DNA of 64,000 nt, taken from positions 1 to 64,000 of the forward strand of contig CACSKA010000011.1 of NCBI GenBank assembly GCA_902706205.1, written 5' to 3'. Shown here one piece after another: positions 33,698 through 41,707 of the stretch (positions are counted from its first letter, which is position 1; every line of letters starts with the position of its first letter). Under the pieces are notes generated by a model. That model ran no database searches and was not told where the DNA came from. It saw nothing but the letters and a program-made list of their open reading frames with translations. The translations under genes were made by a program, and so were the position numbers. Origin of the DNA: Chryseobacterium sp. 18061. GTDB lineage: Bacteria; Pseudomonadota; Gammaproteobacteria; Enterobacterales; Enterobacteriaceae.

Positions 33698-34587
33698 TGA
33701 CGCCCTCCTGATTTCGGATCCAGCAGGTCCTGAATTCCGTCGCCAAACAGATTAAAGCCCACTGCGGTAATCAGAATGGCTGCGCCAGGAAAGGCGCAAT
33801 ACCACCACTGATCAAGCACATAGTTACGCCCATTAGCGACCATCGCGCCCCATTCTGCCGTCGGTTGTTGCGCTCCCAGGCCGATAAACCCCAGCGTTGC
33901 GGCCATCAGAATGGCGCTGCCGATATCCAGAGAGGCCTGAACGACCAGAGGGGGCAGGGCATTACGCAAAATATGCCAGCTGATCAAATGCCAGCGGGAG
34001 GCACCAAAGGTGACGGATGCCTCCACGAAGGTGTGTTGACGAACCACCAGCGTCTGGCCGCGCGCCAGGCGTACATAAAACGGAATGCGCACAATGGCGA
34101 TGGCCAGCATTGCGTTAAACAGGCTGGGGCCGAGTGCCGCCGCCAGCGCCATAGTCAGCACCAGTGAGGGAATCGACAACATAATGTCCATCAGCCGCAT
34201 AATAAGGGCATCGCTGCGCCCGCCGAGCACCCCGGAAAGGCAGCCCAGCAGCGAACCACTAATCCCGGCGATAAGCACCACCGCCAGTCCGGCGGCCACC
34301 GATTGCTGGCTACCAATCAGCACCCGGCTGAACAGGTCCCGTCCAACTTCATCGGTCCCAAACCAATGGACGAGAGAAGGGGCTTGCAAGCGGGCGGACA
34401 AATCGATGGCATTCGGATCGTGCGGAACCAGCCAGGGCGAGAAGATCATCATCAGCAACACCAGCACCATGATCCCACCGCCAATAAGGGTCAACGGACT
34501 TTTACGTAACAGCCACAGGCGGCGTTTCCAGATAAGCGTGGGGTTCCTTTTCACCACCGCTAGCGGTGGTTGTTGAGTCATCATCAT
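33694..34587 (-). CDS. ddpC: DdpC-like permease of the D-Ala-D-Ala transporter
   Basis: 297 residues (298 in E. coli). N-terminal helix, then WFGTDEVGRDLFSRVLIGSQQSV, and five further helices. The ATPase-contact loop reads EASVTFGASRWHLISWHILRN and the ILMAATLGFIGLGAQQPTAEWG segment is typical of the DppC/DdpC subunit. It overlaps ddpB by 4 bp as ATGA. The N-terminal cytoplasmic stretch of about 30 basic residues is longer than that of the DppC-like protein at 27908-28777. Confidence 0.9.
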   Translation of the reverse strand: MMMTQQPPLAVVKRNPTLIWKRRLWLLRKSPLTLIGGGIMVLVLLMMIFSPWLVPHDPNAIDLSARLQAPSLVHWFGTDEVGRDLFSRVLIGSQQSVAAGLAVVLIAGISGSLLGCLSGVLGGRSDALIMRLMDIMLSIPSLVLTMALAAALGPSLFNAMLAIAIVRIPFYVRLARGQTLVVRQHTFVEASVTFGASRWHLISWHILRNALPPLVVQASLDIGSAILMAATLGFIGLGAQQPTAEWGAMVANGRNYVLDQWWYCAFPGAAILITAVGFNLFGDGIQDLLDPKSGGRQ

Positions 34588-35606
34588 TGTTTTTCTCCCC
34601 TACCGACGCGCGGATCAATCCACAAATACAATAAATCAACGGCCAGATTCACCAGCACGTAAGCAAACGACACCACGATGGCGAAGCCCATCACCGCCGG
34701 GAAATCGAGGGATTGAATAGAGGTCACCACGTAAGCCCCCATCCCAGGCCAGGAGAACACCGTTTCGGTGAGTACTGCGCCGTACAGGAGATCACCGAGT
34801 GCCAGCCCCAGTACCGTGACGGAAGGGATCAGCGCATTCGGCAGGGCGTAGCGCACCACGATGGTGAATTTGCTCAAGCCGCTTGCCAGCGCGGTGCGGA
34901 CATAATCTTCGCTCAGTTGCTCCAGCATCGCGGAGCGAATCTGGCGGGCGACAATACCGACGTGGACAAAGGCCAGGGTTAATGCAGGCAATATCAGATG
35001 CTGGAGTGCGTTGAAGAACACCTCCATGTCGCCGGCCAGCAAGGAATCAATAAGATAGAAACCGGTGATACGGGCAGGTGGGTCAAGCCAGTCATCAAGT
35101 CGTCCGCTACCCGGTAGCAGGTTGAGCTTGCCGTAAAACAGTACGATAACTCCGAGTCCCAGCCAGAATGCTGGGGTGGAAATTCCGGTCAGCGCCATCA
35201 GTCGCACCAGATGATCGGTCCAGCGATTGCGATAAACCGCCGACAGCACCCCCAGCGGTACACCGACAATCAACGCAATAAACAAGGCACAGATTGCCAA
35301 CTCAAGGGTTGCAGGGAAAAAGGCCCGCATATCTTCCAGCACCGGGCGACCGGTACGGATAGAGGTGCCCAAATCGCCATGGGCCAGGGCGTTGACATAA
35401 TGGGCAAATTGCTGCCACAGCGGCAGATCCAGCCCAAGTTGATGACGGATGTGCTGCACAATCTCATCGCTGGCGCGCTCACCGGCCAGCAGTCGCGCCG
35501 GGTCACCGGGGATCAGGTGTGAAATAATAAAGGTGATCACACAAACCCCGACGACGACCAGAACCAGTCCCCAGCAGCGTTGGCGTAGTAAACTCCAGAA
35601 ACTCAT
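34584..35606 (-). CDS. ddpB: DdpB-like permease of the D-Ala-D-Ala transporter
   Basis: 340 residues, exactly the length of E. coli DdpB, and very similar throughout (SLLRQRCWGLVLVV at the N-terminus, YLWIDPRVGRG at the end). The motif SHLIPGDPARLLAGE precedes the large periplasmic loop with GDLGTSIRTGRP. Six membrane helices. Of the five transporter genes this gives the clearest assignment to Ddp rather than to general Dpp or Opp systems. A 9-bp hairpin lies between ddpA and this gene. Confidence 0.93.
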   Translation of the reverse strand: MSFWSLLRQRCWGLVLVVVGVCVITFIISHLIPGDPARLLAGERASDEIVQHIRHQLGLDLPLWQQFAHYVNALAHGDLGTSIRTGRPVLEDMRAFFPATLELAICALFIALIVGVPLGVLSAVYRNRWTDHLVRLMALTGISTPAFWLGLGVIVLFYGKLNLLPGSGRLDDWLDPPARITGFYLIDSLLAGDMEVFFNALQHLILPALTLAFVHVGIVARQIRSAMLEQLSEDYVRTALASGLSKFTIVVRYALPNALIPSVTVLGLALGDLLYGAVLTETVFSWPGMGAYVVTSIQSLDFPAVMGFAIVVSFAYVLVNLAVDLLYLWIDPRVGRGEKQ

Positions 35607-35618
35607 ATTGACGCCCTC

Positions 35619-35640
35619 TGCCAGGCCCGGAGGCCTGGCA
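35619..35640 (-). terminator. Intercistronic hairpin between ddpA and ddpB
   Basis: TGCCAGGCC and GGCCTGGCA form a perfect 9-bp stem with a 4-base loop and no T run, in the 57-bp gap. Such hairpins after binding-protein genes often stabilise the upstream message so that the binding protein is made in excess. Confidence 0.6.
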
Positions 35641-35663
35641 TTGTGTGGTAATGATACTGAGGG

Positions 35664-37226
35664 TTATTTGTGCATCTCCGCAATATTGAAGATCTGCTCC
35701 AGCATGGGGTTAAACACGTAGCCTTTGACGTCTTTATTGACGGCGACCTGATAGTTTTTCTGGAACAGATAGACATAAGCCGCCTCATCGATGACCATTT
35801 TTTGCGCCGCCTGGTAATCCTGGGTTCGTGCGGTCTGATCGGTGGTTGAGACGGCTTTTTTCAGCAAAGCATCTACCTGCGGATTGCTATAGAACGAGCG
35901 GTTCCCCGGTAGCCCTTTTTTGTCTGATTCGAACCAGTAGTTCATGAACATATACGGATCGGCAAAATCGGGGCTCCAGTTACCGATGGCAATGTCGTAA
36001 TCCCCTTTACCGATACGCTCGCGCATAGTGGCATTCGCCAGTTTCTCCAGCTTGACGCTTATCCCCAGTTTTTGCAGGTTTGCCTGCGTCGAGAGGGCAA
36101 TAGGTTCCCAGTTAGGGTCGCTATCGGAATAGAGGAAGGTCAGTGATGACGGCTTGCTGGCAACTTTCTCGAATGCCGATTTGGCCTTGTCGAGGTCGAA
36201 ACTGTACTGCATGGCGTTGGCGTCGTAACCCCACATCCCTTCCGGAATTGGCCCACGCATCTGTTTACCATTACCGCCGAGGATCCCCTTCACCATCCCC
36301 TGATAATCCGTCGCCCAGGAGACGGCATGACGCAAGTCAACCTGATTCATCGGCGGTTTACTGTTGTTCAGATACAGATAGGTGACACGCAGCGCCGGGT
36401 AATCATTGACCGTCACTTTGCCTTCTTTTTTCAGTGCCGCGAACTGATCCACCGGCAGGGCGTCGGCAATATCCACATCACCTTTAGTAACCTGGAGGCG
36501 CCGGGCTGCGCTTTCACCGATAATTTTCACGCTGACGCGCTTAAAGGCTGGCGCCGGGCCGCTGAAATGCGGGTTAGGGACGAGGATCAGCTGTTGGCCT
36601 TTTTGCCAGCGTTGCAGTTTAAAGGCTCCCGAACCCGCAGTATGTTCTGCCAGATACCCCCTGGCGTCATCGGCGGCGTGTGCTTTTAATACCGTCGGGT
36701 TAATGATGGAAGCCCCGTCATTGGCGAGGGTGTGCAGGAAGGGAGCGAACGGTTCACTGAGGGTAAAGCGCACCGTTGTTGGGTCGATAGCGTCGATTTT
36801 CAGACTGGCAGGAAAGGCTTCCGACGGGCCTTGTTTGATACGTAACAGGCGTTCGAAAGAGAGTTTTACCGCGTCAGCAGTCACCGGGGTACCGTCATCG
36901 AATTGTGCATTATTGTGTAGGGTAAAGGTCCAGACTTTACCGTCGTCGGAGGTCTGCCATTTTTCCGCCAGGTCACCCTCGACGTCCGTGGAACCTTTTC
37001 CGTCCTCGGTTTTGTACTTCACCAGACGCTGATAAGCCGGGTAAGTGACGGTCCAGTCGTTGTTATCAATGGTCACCGCTGGATCCAGGGTTTGTGGATC
37101 GGCGGCTTTGCCGATAACCAGCATATCTTTAGGAACGGCCGCTAAAGCCGGATGAGCAAAGGCGGCCAGGGCAGCAGCAAGCAGCAAAGGTCGAAAACGT
37201 AATGAGGCTGTGTGGGGCTTGTTCAT
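35664..37226 (-). CDS. ddpA: DdpA-like D-Ala-D-Ala binding protein
   Basis: 520 residues (516 in E. coli DdpA) with a signal peptide ending AHPALAAVPKD. The mature sequence is close to DdpA over its whole length: DMLVIGKAADPQTLDPAVTI, NDWTVTYPAYQRLV, PIPEGMWGYDANAMQY, IGNWSPDFADPYMFMNYWF. It belongs to the SBP_bac_5 family and delivers D-Ala-D-Ala to DdpBCDF. It follows ddpX by 17 bp. Confidence 0.93.
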   Translation of the reverse strand: MNKPHTASLRFRPLLLAAALAAFAHPALAAVPKDMLVIGKAADPQTLDPAVTIDNNDWTVTYPAYQRLVKYKTEDGKGSTDVEGDLAEKWQTSDDGKVWTFTLHNNAQFDDGTPVTADAVKLSFERLLRIKQGPSEAFPASLKIDAIDPTTVRFTLSEPFAPFLHTLANDGASIINPTVLKAHAADDARGYLAEHTAGSGAFKLQRWQKGQQLILVPNPHFSGPAPAFKRVSVKIIGESAARRLQVTKGDVDIADALPVDQFAALKKEGKVTVNDYPALRVTYLYLNNSKPPMNQVDLRHAVSWATDYQGMVKGILGGNGKQMRGPIPEGMWGYDANAMQYSFDLDKAKSAFEKVASKPSSLTFLYSDSDPNWEPIALSTQANLQKLGISVKLEKLANATMRERIGKGDYDIAIGNWSPDFADPYMFMNYWFESDKKGLPGNRSFYSNPQVDALLKKAVSTTDQTARTQDYQAAQKMVIDEAAYVYLFQKNYQVAVNKDVKGYVFNPMLEQIFNIAEMHK

Positions 37227-37243
37227 GGCTAAACTCCGTCGCG

Positions 37244-37807
37244 TTAGTCTGGAGAAATACAGGTGAATAGATCATCAAGCAGCGGATAACCGGCCGCACC
37301 CGGCACTTCAAAATGCCACCATTCACTGGTGATCCCGACAAAGCCGCCACCGAACATAATGGCGTTGAGCAGCAGACGATTACGCTGGGCGGTCAGGGGA
37401 ACGTCCGGGTGGTATGGATGTGAAAGGACATCCATCTCATCAAAATCGGTACCCATATCCAGCGGTTCACCCTGACCGTCCAGGAGTGTGACGTCGATGG
37501 CGGTGCCGCGACTGTGGTTCGAGCCGCGTGACAGCGGGACGACATATTCCTGATTAGGACAGGCCTCCCACAGATACGCCTGCGCCTGTTGCGGGCGATA
37601 GGCGTCCAATACCAGTAGCGTTAATCCGGCGGCATCGGCAATCACCAGACTTTTCTCCAGTGCCTTTGCGGCCTCAGGGTGCAGCAGACAGCGTGCTTCA
37701 CTGTAAATCGCCCGACCGGTGATGTTATCGGCGGTGGCGTATTTCAGGTCTATCATCAGCCCGGGAAAGCGGGCGGCGATATCGACCAGTTGTTGTTCCT
37801 CACTCAT
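37244..37807 (-). CDS. ddpX: DdpX-like D-alanyl-D-alanine dipeptidase (VanX family)
   Basis: 187 residues (193 in E. coli DdpX). The zinc peptidase residues of the VanX family are all present: R71 (DAYRPQQAQ), zinc ligands H98 and D105 in SNHSRGTAIDVTL, and catalytic E162 and ligand H165 in SEWWH. It has no signal peptide, so it works in the cytoplasm, splitting imported D-Ala-D-Ala into two D-alanines that can be used for carbon and nitrogen or reused for cell wall. In Gram-negatives the enzyme is nutritional rather than a vancomycin determinant. It precedes ddpA in the operon, as in E. coli. Confidence 0.93.
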   Translation of the reverse strand: MSEEQQLVDIAARFPGLMIDLKYATADNITGRAIYSEARCLLHPEAAKALEKSLVIADAAGLTLLVLDAYRPQQAQAYLWEACPNQEYVVPLSRGSNHSRGTAIDVTLLDGQGEPLDMGTDFDEMDVLSHPYHPDVPLTAQRNRLLLNAIMFGGGFVGITSEWWHFEVPGAAGYPLLDDLFTCISPD

Positions 37808-37825
37808 CTCAACGTTCCTGTTTTA

Positions 37826-38692
37826 TTAACGTTCAAATTGCCCAAATTCCTGCTGAAGCTGGCGATTGTGCGCAAGCCGTTCCGGCAGAGCCGGCCCCAG
37901 TTGCTCTACTACCGCCGACAGCAGCAGATTGAAAAGACAACTCACCGGCGCGAGGGAGTCCCAGAAGTGGCCGGTATCGGTTTTGACCTGTAATAAATCC
38001 AGTGGGTAATCGCGCGCCCACGGACACCAGATATCGGTGACCAGCGCCATTGGGATGTTGCGTGCTGACGCCGCCTGACAAAACTGGCGTGCGGTGATGG
38101 AGTAGGCGCGAGTATCCGTCAGCACAATATAGGGATCGCTGTATTCAGAATTTAGCGACTCCAGCCAGCTACCGGAACTGCCGTCGGCATAGATAACCCG
38201 TGGGCGCAGATATTCGAGATGGCTGAAAAAGGTATTGGCGATCCCGCGGGTCGACTGGATGCCGACCACGATGATGGAATCAGCCCGCGCAATTCGCTGG
38301 CTGATGCGAGCGAAGGTTTCCTGTGCAGCGAGTTGGTAAACGTAGCGTATGGCATCCAGCTCCATCTGCAGAGAGAGGCTTTCCCGGTCGGGCCAGTGTT
38401 GCTGCTGCGCCCAGCTATCCAGCCTATCGGTCACGCCCCAGTGGCGATATGGCGAGCTGGAATGCGCTTTCAGGCTGTTTTTAACATCCTCGAGATTGCG
38501 GTAGCCAAGCTTGCGCAAATAGCGTCCCACGGTAATGCCGCTGGTGCCGGTCGCCAGAGCAATGCTGTCGGCCGTCTCAAATGGAATATGTTCCCGATGG
38601 CTCAGCAGCCAAGAGCCAATTCGTTTTTCACTCGGCGTAAGGAGGCTGAAAGCGGATTCAATTTTTGTGAACAAGTCTGCGTTATCGCTCAT
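37826..38692 (-). CDS. RpiR/MurR-family transcriptional regulator
   Basis: 288 residues. An N-terminal RpiR helix-turn-helix domain (about 1-75; LTPSEKRIGSWLLSHREHIPF, then SIALATGTSGITVGRYLRKLG) precedes a SIS sugar-isomerase-like domain (about 120-250; IIVVGIQSTRGIANTFFSHLEYLR). SIS domains usually sense phosphosugars; members such as MurR control use of N-acetylmuramate. It is the first gene of the unit, 18 bp before ddpX, so it likely controls the ddp genes. The E. coli ddp operon lacks such a gene and depends on nitrogen and stationary-phase control, so regulation here differs. Confidence 0.85.
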   Translation of the reverse strand: MSDNADLFTKIESAFSLLTPSEKRIGSWLLSHREHIPFETADSIALATGTSGITVGRYLRKLGYRNLEDVKNSLKAHSSSPYRHWGVTDRLDSWAQQQHWPDRESLSLQMELDAIRYVYQLAAQETFARISQRIARADSIIVVGIQSTRGIANTFFSHLEYLRPRVIYADGSSGSWLESLNSEYSDPYIVLTDTRAYSITARQFCQAASARNIPMALVTDIWCPWARDYPLDLLQVKTDTGHFWDSLAPVSCLFNLLLSAVVEQLGPALPERLAHNRQLQQEFGQFER

Positions 38693-39040
38693 GGTCGCCT
38701 CGATGACAGCGTGCTCTCATTGTTTCTTAGCGTGTTACTTGAATAACAAAGCACGATGTATGCCATGTTGCCGGTGACGCGGGAAATGCCGTCTGCACGG
38801 GCAAGAGTGATTTTTAAGGTGAACGATCAGCGTAGGTGTGGGGAGGAAAACGCACAAAATGGGTGCAGCAAATCCGGATGTTTCATCACAAAAAGAAAAC
38901 ATTATATTAACATTCGCGGCACTTGCATCTGATTAGTGGCCCTTCACGCAGGACCAAAAATATTCCGGCTCAGCACCCCGACAGCCGTCGTCGGGGGCAG
39001 AGGCGTTGTGACCCGTCGCAGGGAGGGCGACGGCCGTGGT
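38693..39040. other. Intergenic region between the RpiR and MFS genes
   Basis: 348 bp. It holds the promoter region of the rpiR-ddp operon and, near 38977-38997, a hairpin CCCGAC...GTCGGG that may end the MFS transcript, although it has no T run. No gene is visible, and I found no good sigma54 promoter. Confidence 0.5.
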
Positions 39041-40270
39041 TTACTCTCTGGCGGCGCTCAGCGCGGGAGTACCGGTGCTGGTTTTAGGCAGTTGTCTGCG
39101 TTGCACACTGCGTGCGGCAAGTGGGGTGATGATCAGCGACAGTATCGACAACGCGCCAATCACTAAATATCCAGAGGTCAGGTTCACGTGTTGCAACATG
39201 AGCCCCATTAACACCGGGCCTACAAACATGCCGCAGGAATAGATAGTCTGAAACAGTCCCATGCGTGTCGATTGTTCATCTTCGGAGGTGTTCACCACAC
39301 TCAATGACATGGTGACGGCAAAGGCGGCCCCAAACGAGAAACCTGCCATCGCCTGCCAGAGGTAAATGATATACAGATTACTGGTATAGGGAATGGCGAC
39401 GCTGGAAACTATCTGCATCACGACAGCAATCAGCGCGGTATTCAGCAGCCCGAAGCGGGTATAAAACACCGAACTACACAGCGCGATAGCCAGCGCGTAA
39501 AACAGCAAATGAACATTGCTTAACAGGGTCAGGATGCCGGCTTTGCCGCCAAGTTGCTGGGCATAAATTGGCGTTAAGGTATCGCGGGTGGCAAAGGGCA
39601 CCAGAATAACCAGGGTCGCGAGTAAACCAATCAGCCAGACTGAGGGATCGGCCAGTTGCCGACGGGCACTTACGATACAGGCATTCAATGTTGGTGCCCG
39701 CGTTGCATCATGCACATCCTTAATACGTATCGTCAGGATCAGTGCCATAAAGGCGGAGATGCTTGAAACAAAATACCCCGCGGCATGGCCGAAAAAGTGG
39801 ATCAGCGTGCCGCCGATACAGTTGCCGAGAAAGACGCCTAGCGGCCCCGCGAGTGCCAGTAATGCCACAGCCGCAGGGGCATCTTTGCGATCGAAGTAAC
39901 GAATAAATAAGACGTTGTACAGCACCCAAGTGGCCGCCGTCACCCCGTCGGCTGCTTTCGCCATATAGAGGGTGACTGAATTAGGTTCCAGCCACGCAAT
40001 AGGCCAGGTGACCAGCGGCAACAGCAGGCTGAGCTGGATAAAAATCTTACGGCTCTTCACCACATCAGAGAGGATGCCGATCGGGAAGCGGACAAACAGC
40101 GTCGCCAGACCACTGGCTCCCATAATTAATCCCACAACTTCGGGTTGCATCCCGTCACTGATCAGCATCGGGGCCAGAAACGCATCAATGCTGTGAATAC
40201 AGATGTAAAACAGAACGCTGATGCTAAAAAAAAGTCTGACGTCTGAACGACGAATGAGTGCACGAAACAT
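39041..40270 (-). CDS. Major facilitator superfamily permease of the LacI/HisD-like locus
   Basis: 409 residues, twelve predicted helices. The cytoplasmic loop between helices 2 and 3 shows the MFS pattern RFPIGILSDVVKSRK, and helix 4-5 carries KAADGVTAATWVLYNVLFIRYFDR. Some features resemble the sugar-phosphate or organic-acid branches but the substrate cannot be assigned. It is divergent from the LacI-type gene, with two near-identical palindromes in the 366-bp gap, so it is probably the uptake arm of the adjacent catabolic operon. Confidence 0.82.
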   Translation of the reverse strand: MFRALIRRSDVRLFFSISVLFYICIHSIDAFLAPMLISDGMQPEVVGLIMGASGLATLFVRFPIGILSDVVKSRKIFIQLSLLLPLVTWPIAWLEPNSVTLYMAKAADGVTAATWVLYNVLFIRYFDRKDAPAAVALLALAGPLGVFLGNCIGGTLIHFFGHAAGYFVSSISAFMALILTIRIKDVHDATRAPTLNACIVSARRQLADPSVWLIGLLATLVILVPFATRDTLTPIYAQQLGGKAGILTLLSNVHLLFYALAIALCSSVFYTRFGLLNTALIAVVMQIVSSVAIPYTSNLYIIYLWQAMAGFSFGAAFAVTMSLSVVNTSEDEQSTRMGLFQTIYSCGMFVGPVLMGLMLQHVNLTSGYLVIGALSILSLIITPLAARSVQRRQLPKTSTGTPALSAARE

Positions 40271-40387
40271 GGTGGTGAACCTCTTTTAATGAAGGGGGGG
40301 ATTACCCATCAAGTACGGCATTAACCGGGATCATCCGCTGTCGCAGACCGCATCTTACCGGTATCACTGACGGCATTTTTTAGTGCT

Positions 40388-40403
40388 TTGCATACGAATG
40401 CAA
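40388..40403. promoter_or_regulatory. LacI-type operator 1
   Basis: TTGCATACGAATGCAA is a 16-bp near-palindrome with the central CG common in LacI-family operators; the halves TTGCAT and ATGCAA are exact complements. It lies 117 bp before the MFS start. Confidence 0.78.
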
Positions 40404-40415
40404 ACATTGAAGTTA

Positions 40416-40428
40416 TGAAAACGTTTCA
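40416..40428. promoter_or_regulatory. Possible Cra/LacI-type site
   Basis: TGAAAACGTTTCA is close to the TGAAACGTTTCA form bound by Cra and related LacI-family proteins, with one extra A on the left arm. It lies between operators 1 and 2. Confidence 0.35.
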
Positions 40429-40476
40429 GAGTTGTAAAGGCTAAGTTTGTAAATGTGAAAAAAATAATTTTGTTTG

Positions 40477-40492
40477 TTGCATACGCATGCAA
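40477..40492. promoter_or_regulatory. LacI-type operator 2
   Basis: TTGCATACGCATGCAA differs from operator 1 at one base. The centres are 89 bp apart, about 8.5 helical turns, and this site lies 144 bp before the LacI-type start. A -10-like TATACT at 40568-40573 may belong to the plus-strand promoter. Confidence 0.78.
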
Positions 40493-40636
40493 AGATGGTG
40501 TAAGTATAAAAAAAGGCATTGCGCCGAGGACCAAAAACGCCAGTCAGGCGTTGCCTTGCGAGTCCGTTATACTGATACAACAAGAGGTTAGGGGACTTAA
40601 GCGTGATGACTGAAATATTAAAAAGGAACCGCGGCA

Positions 40637-41707
40637 ATGAAACGTAAGACTTTTGGTCCGGTGACGTCGCAACAGGTGGCACAGATAGCGGGCGTGTCTC
40701 AATCCGCTGTTTCAAGGACCTTTACGCCAGGGGCGAGTATCTCACCGGCGACGCGTGAAAAAGTGCTGAAAGCAGCACGCGAATTGGGGTATCGGCCTAA
40801 CGCCATTGCCCGTTCGCTCAATACCGCACGTTCGCGGATTGTTGGGGTGGTGATGTCCTACTTCGACAACCAGTTTTATCCGCAGGTGCTTGAAACGCTG
40901 GCGCAAAAACTGGATGAGCTTAATTACCATTTACTGCTGTTTGTCGGCGATCGTGACGGCAACGTCGACCGGATTTTTGACCAAATCATGCAGTATCGCG
41001 TCGACGGTATCGTGCTGGCGTCAGTCTCGCTGTCGATGGAGTTATCGCAGGAGTGCGTGGCCGCAGGGATCCCGGTGGTGCTGTTTAACCGCAGCGAGGA
41101 GAGCGGTATGGTCTCCAGCGTGAACAGCGATAACGAAACGGCTGCCCGACAAATAGCCCACTTTTTGTTGGCCGGAGGGCATCATCGCTTTGCTTATGTC
41201 GCCGGGATTGCCGATTCGTCGGTGAATCAGGCGCGGCAGAAGGGATTTACGGAAACCCTTCACCGTCAGGGTATTGCCTCTGTTCATGTGGTTCAGGGAA
41301 ATTACGATGCGGAGCAAACCCGACGGGCCGCCAGCGAACTCTTCTCTGTATCGCCCACGCCTGATGCCGTGTTCGCCGCAAACGATCATATGGCCCTGAT
41401 GGTAATGGATGTTGCGCGCTACGAATTTGGTCTGCGCATCCCGGAAGATGTCTCGGTGATTGGCTATGACGATACCGGGCCTTCTGGCTGGCCTTCTTAT
41501 GCGCTGACTTCAGCCTCGCAGCCCGTAGAAGCCATGGTTCAGGCAACGGTGGCGTTACTGATGAAACAGATTGATAGCGGAACGATTGAACCTGAGCAGG
41601 TGGTGGTGCCCGGACTGCTGGTGGTCCGTCACTCTGCCCGGCGGCCACAAGTGGGCGTGGTGGAAAAAGATGGCGTCTCGCTGTTCCAGTTGCAGGAGGT
41701 TGAATGA
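40637..41707 (+). CDS. LacI-family transcriptional regulator
   Basis: 356 residues. The N-terminal helix-turn-helix reads TSQQVAQIAGVSQSAVSRTFTPG and is followed by the hinge helix segment RPNAIARSLNT. The periplasmic-binding-protein-like core (about 65-335) carries GVVMSYFDNQFYPQVLETL, RVDGIVLASV and DAVFAANDHMALMVMD. Such regulators bind sugars or polyols or their phosphates. The gene is first in a plus-strand unit; the next gene overlaps its stop by 4 bp as ATGA. AAGGAACCGCGGCA lies before the ATG. It most likely binds the two TTGCATACG palindromes upstream. Confidence 0.88.
   Translation: MKRKTFGPVTSQQVAQIAGVSQSAVSRTFTPGASISPATREKVLKAARELGYRPNAIARSLNTARSRIVGVVMSYFDNQFYPQVLETLAQKLDELNYHLLLFVGDRDGNVDRIFDQIMQYRVDGIVLASVSLSMELSQECVAAGIPVVLFNRSEESGMVSSVNSDNETAARQIAHFLLAGGHHRFAYVAGIADSSVNQARQKGFTETLHRQGIASVHVVQGNYDAEQTRRAASELFSVSPTPDAVFAANDHMALMVMDVARYEFGLRIPEDVSVIGYDDTGPSGWPSYALTSASQPVEAMVQATVALLMKQIDSGTIEPEQVVVPGLLVVRHSARRPQVGVVEKDGVSLFQLQEVE

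Noticed and set aside
37244..37807. Vancomycin resistance (VanX)
   Set aside because: The enzyme is VanX-like but is accompanied by ddpABCDF and not by vanH/vanA; in Gram-negatives this is a nutritional dipeptidase.
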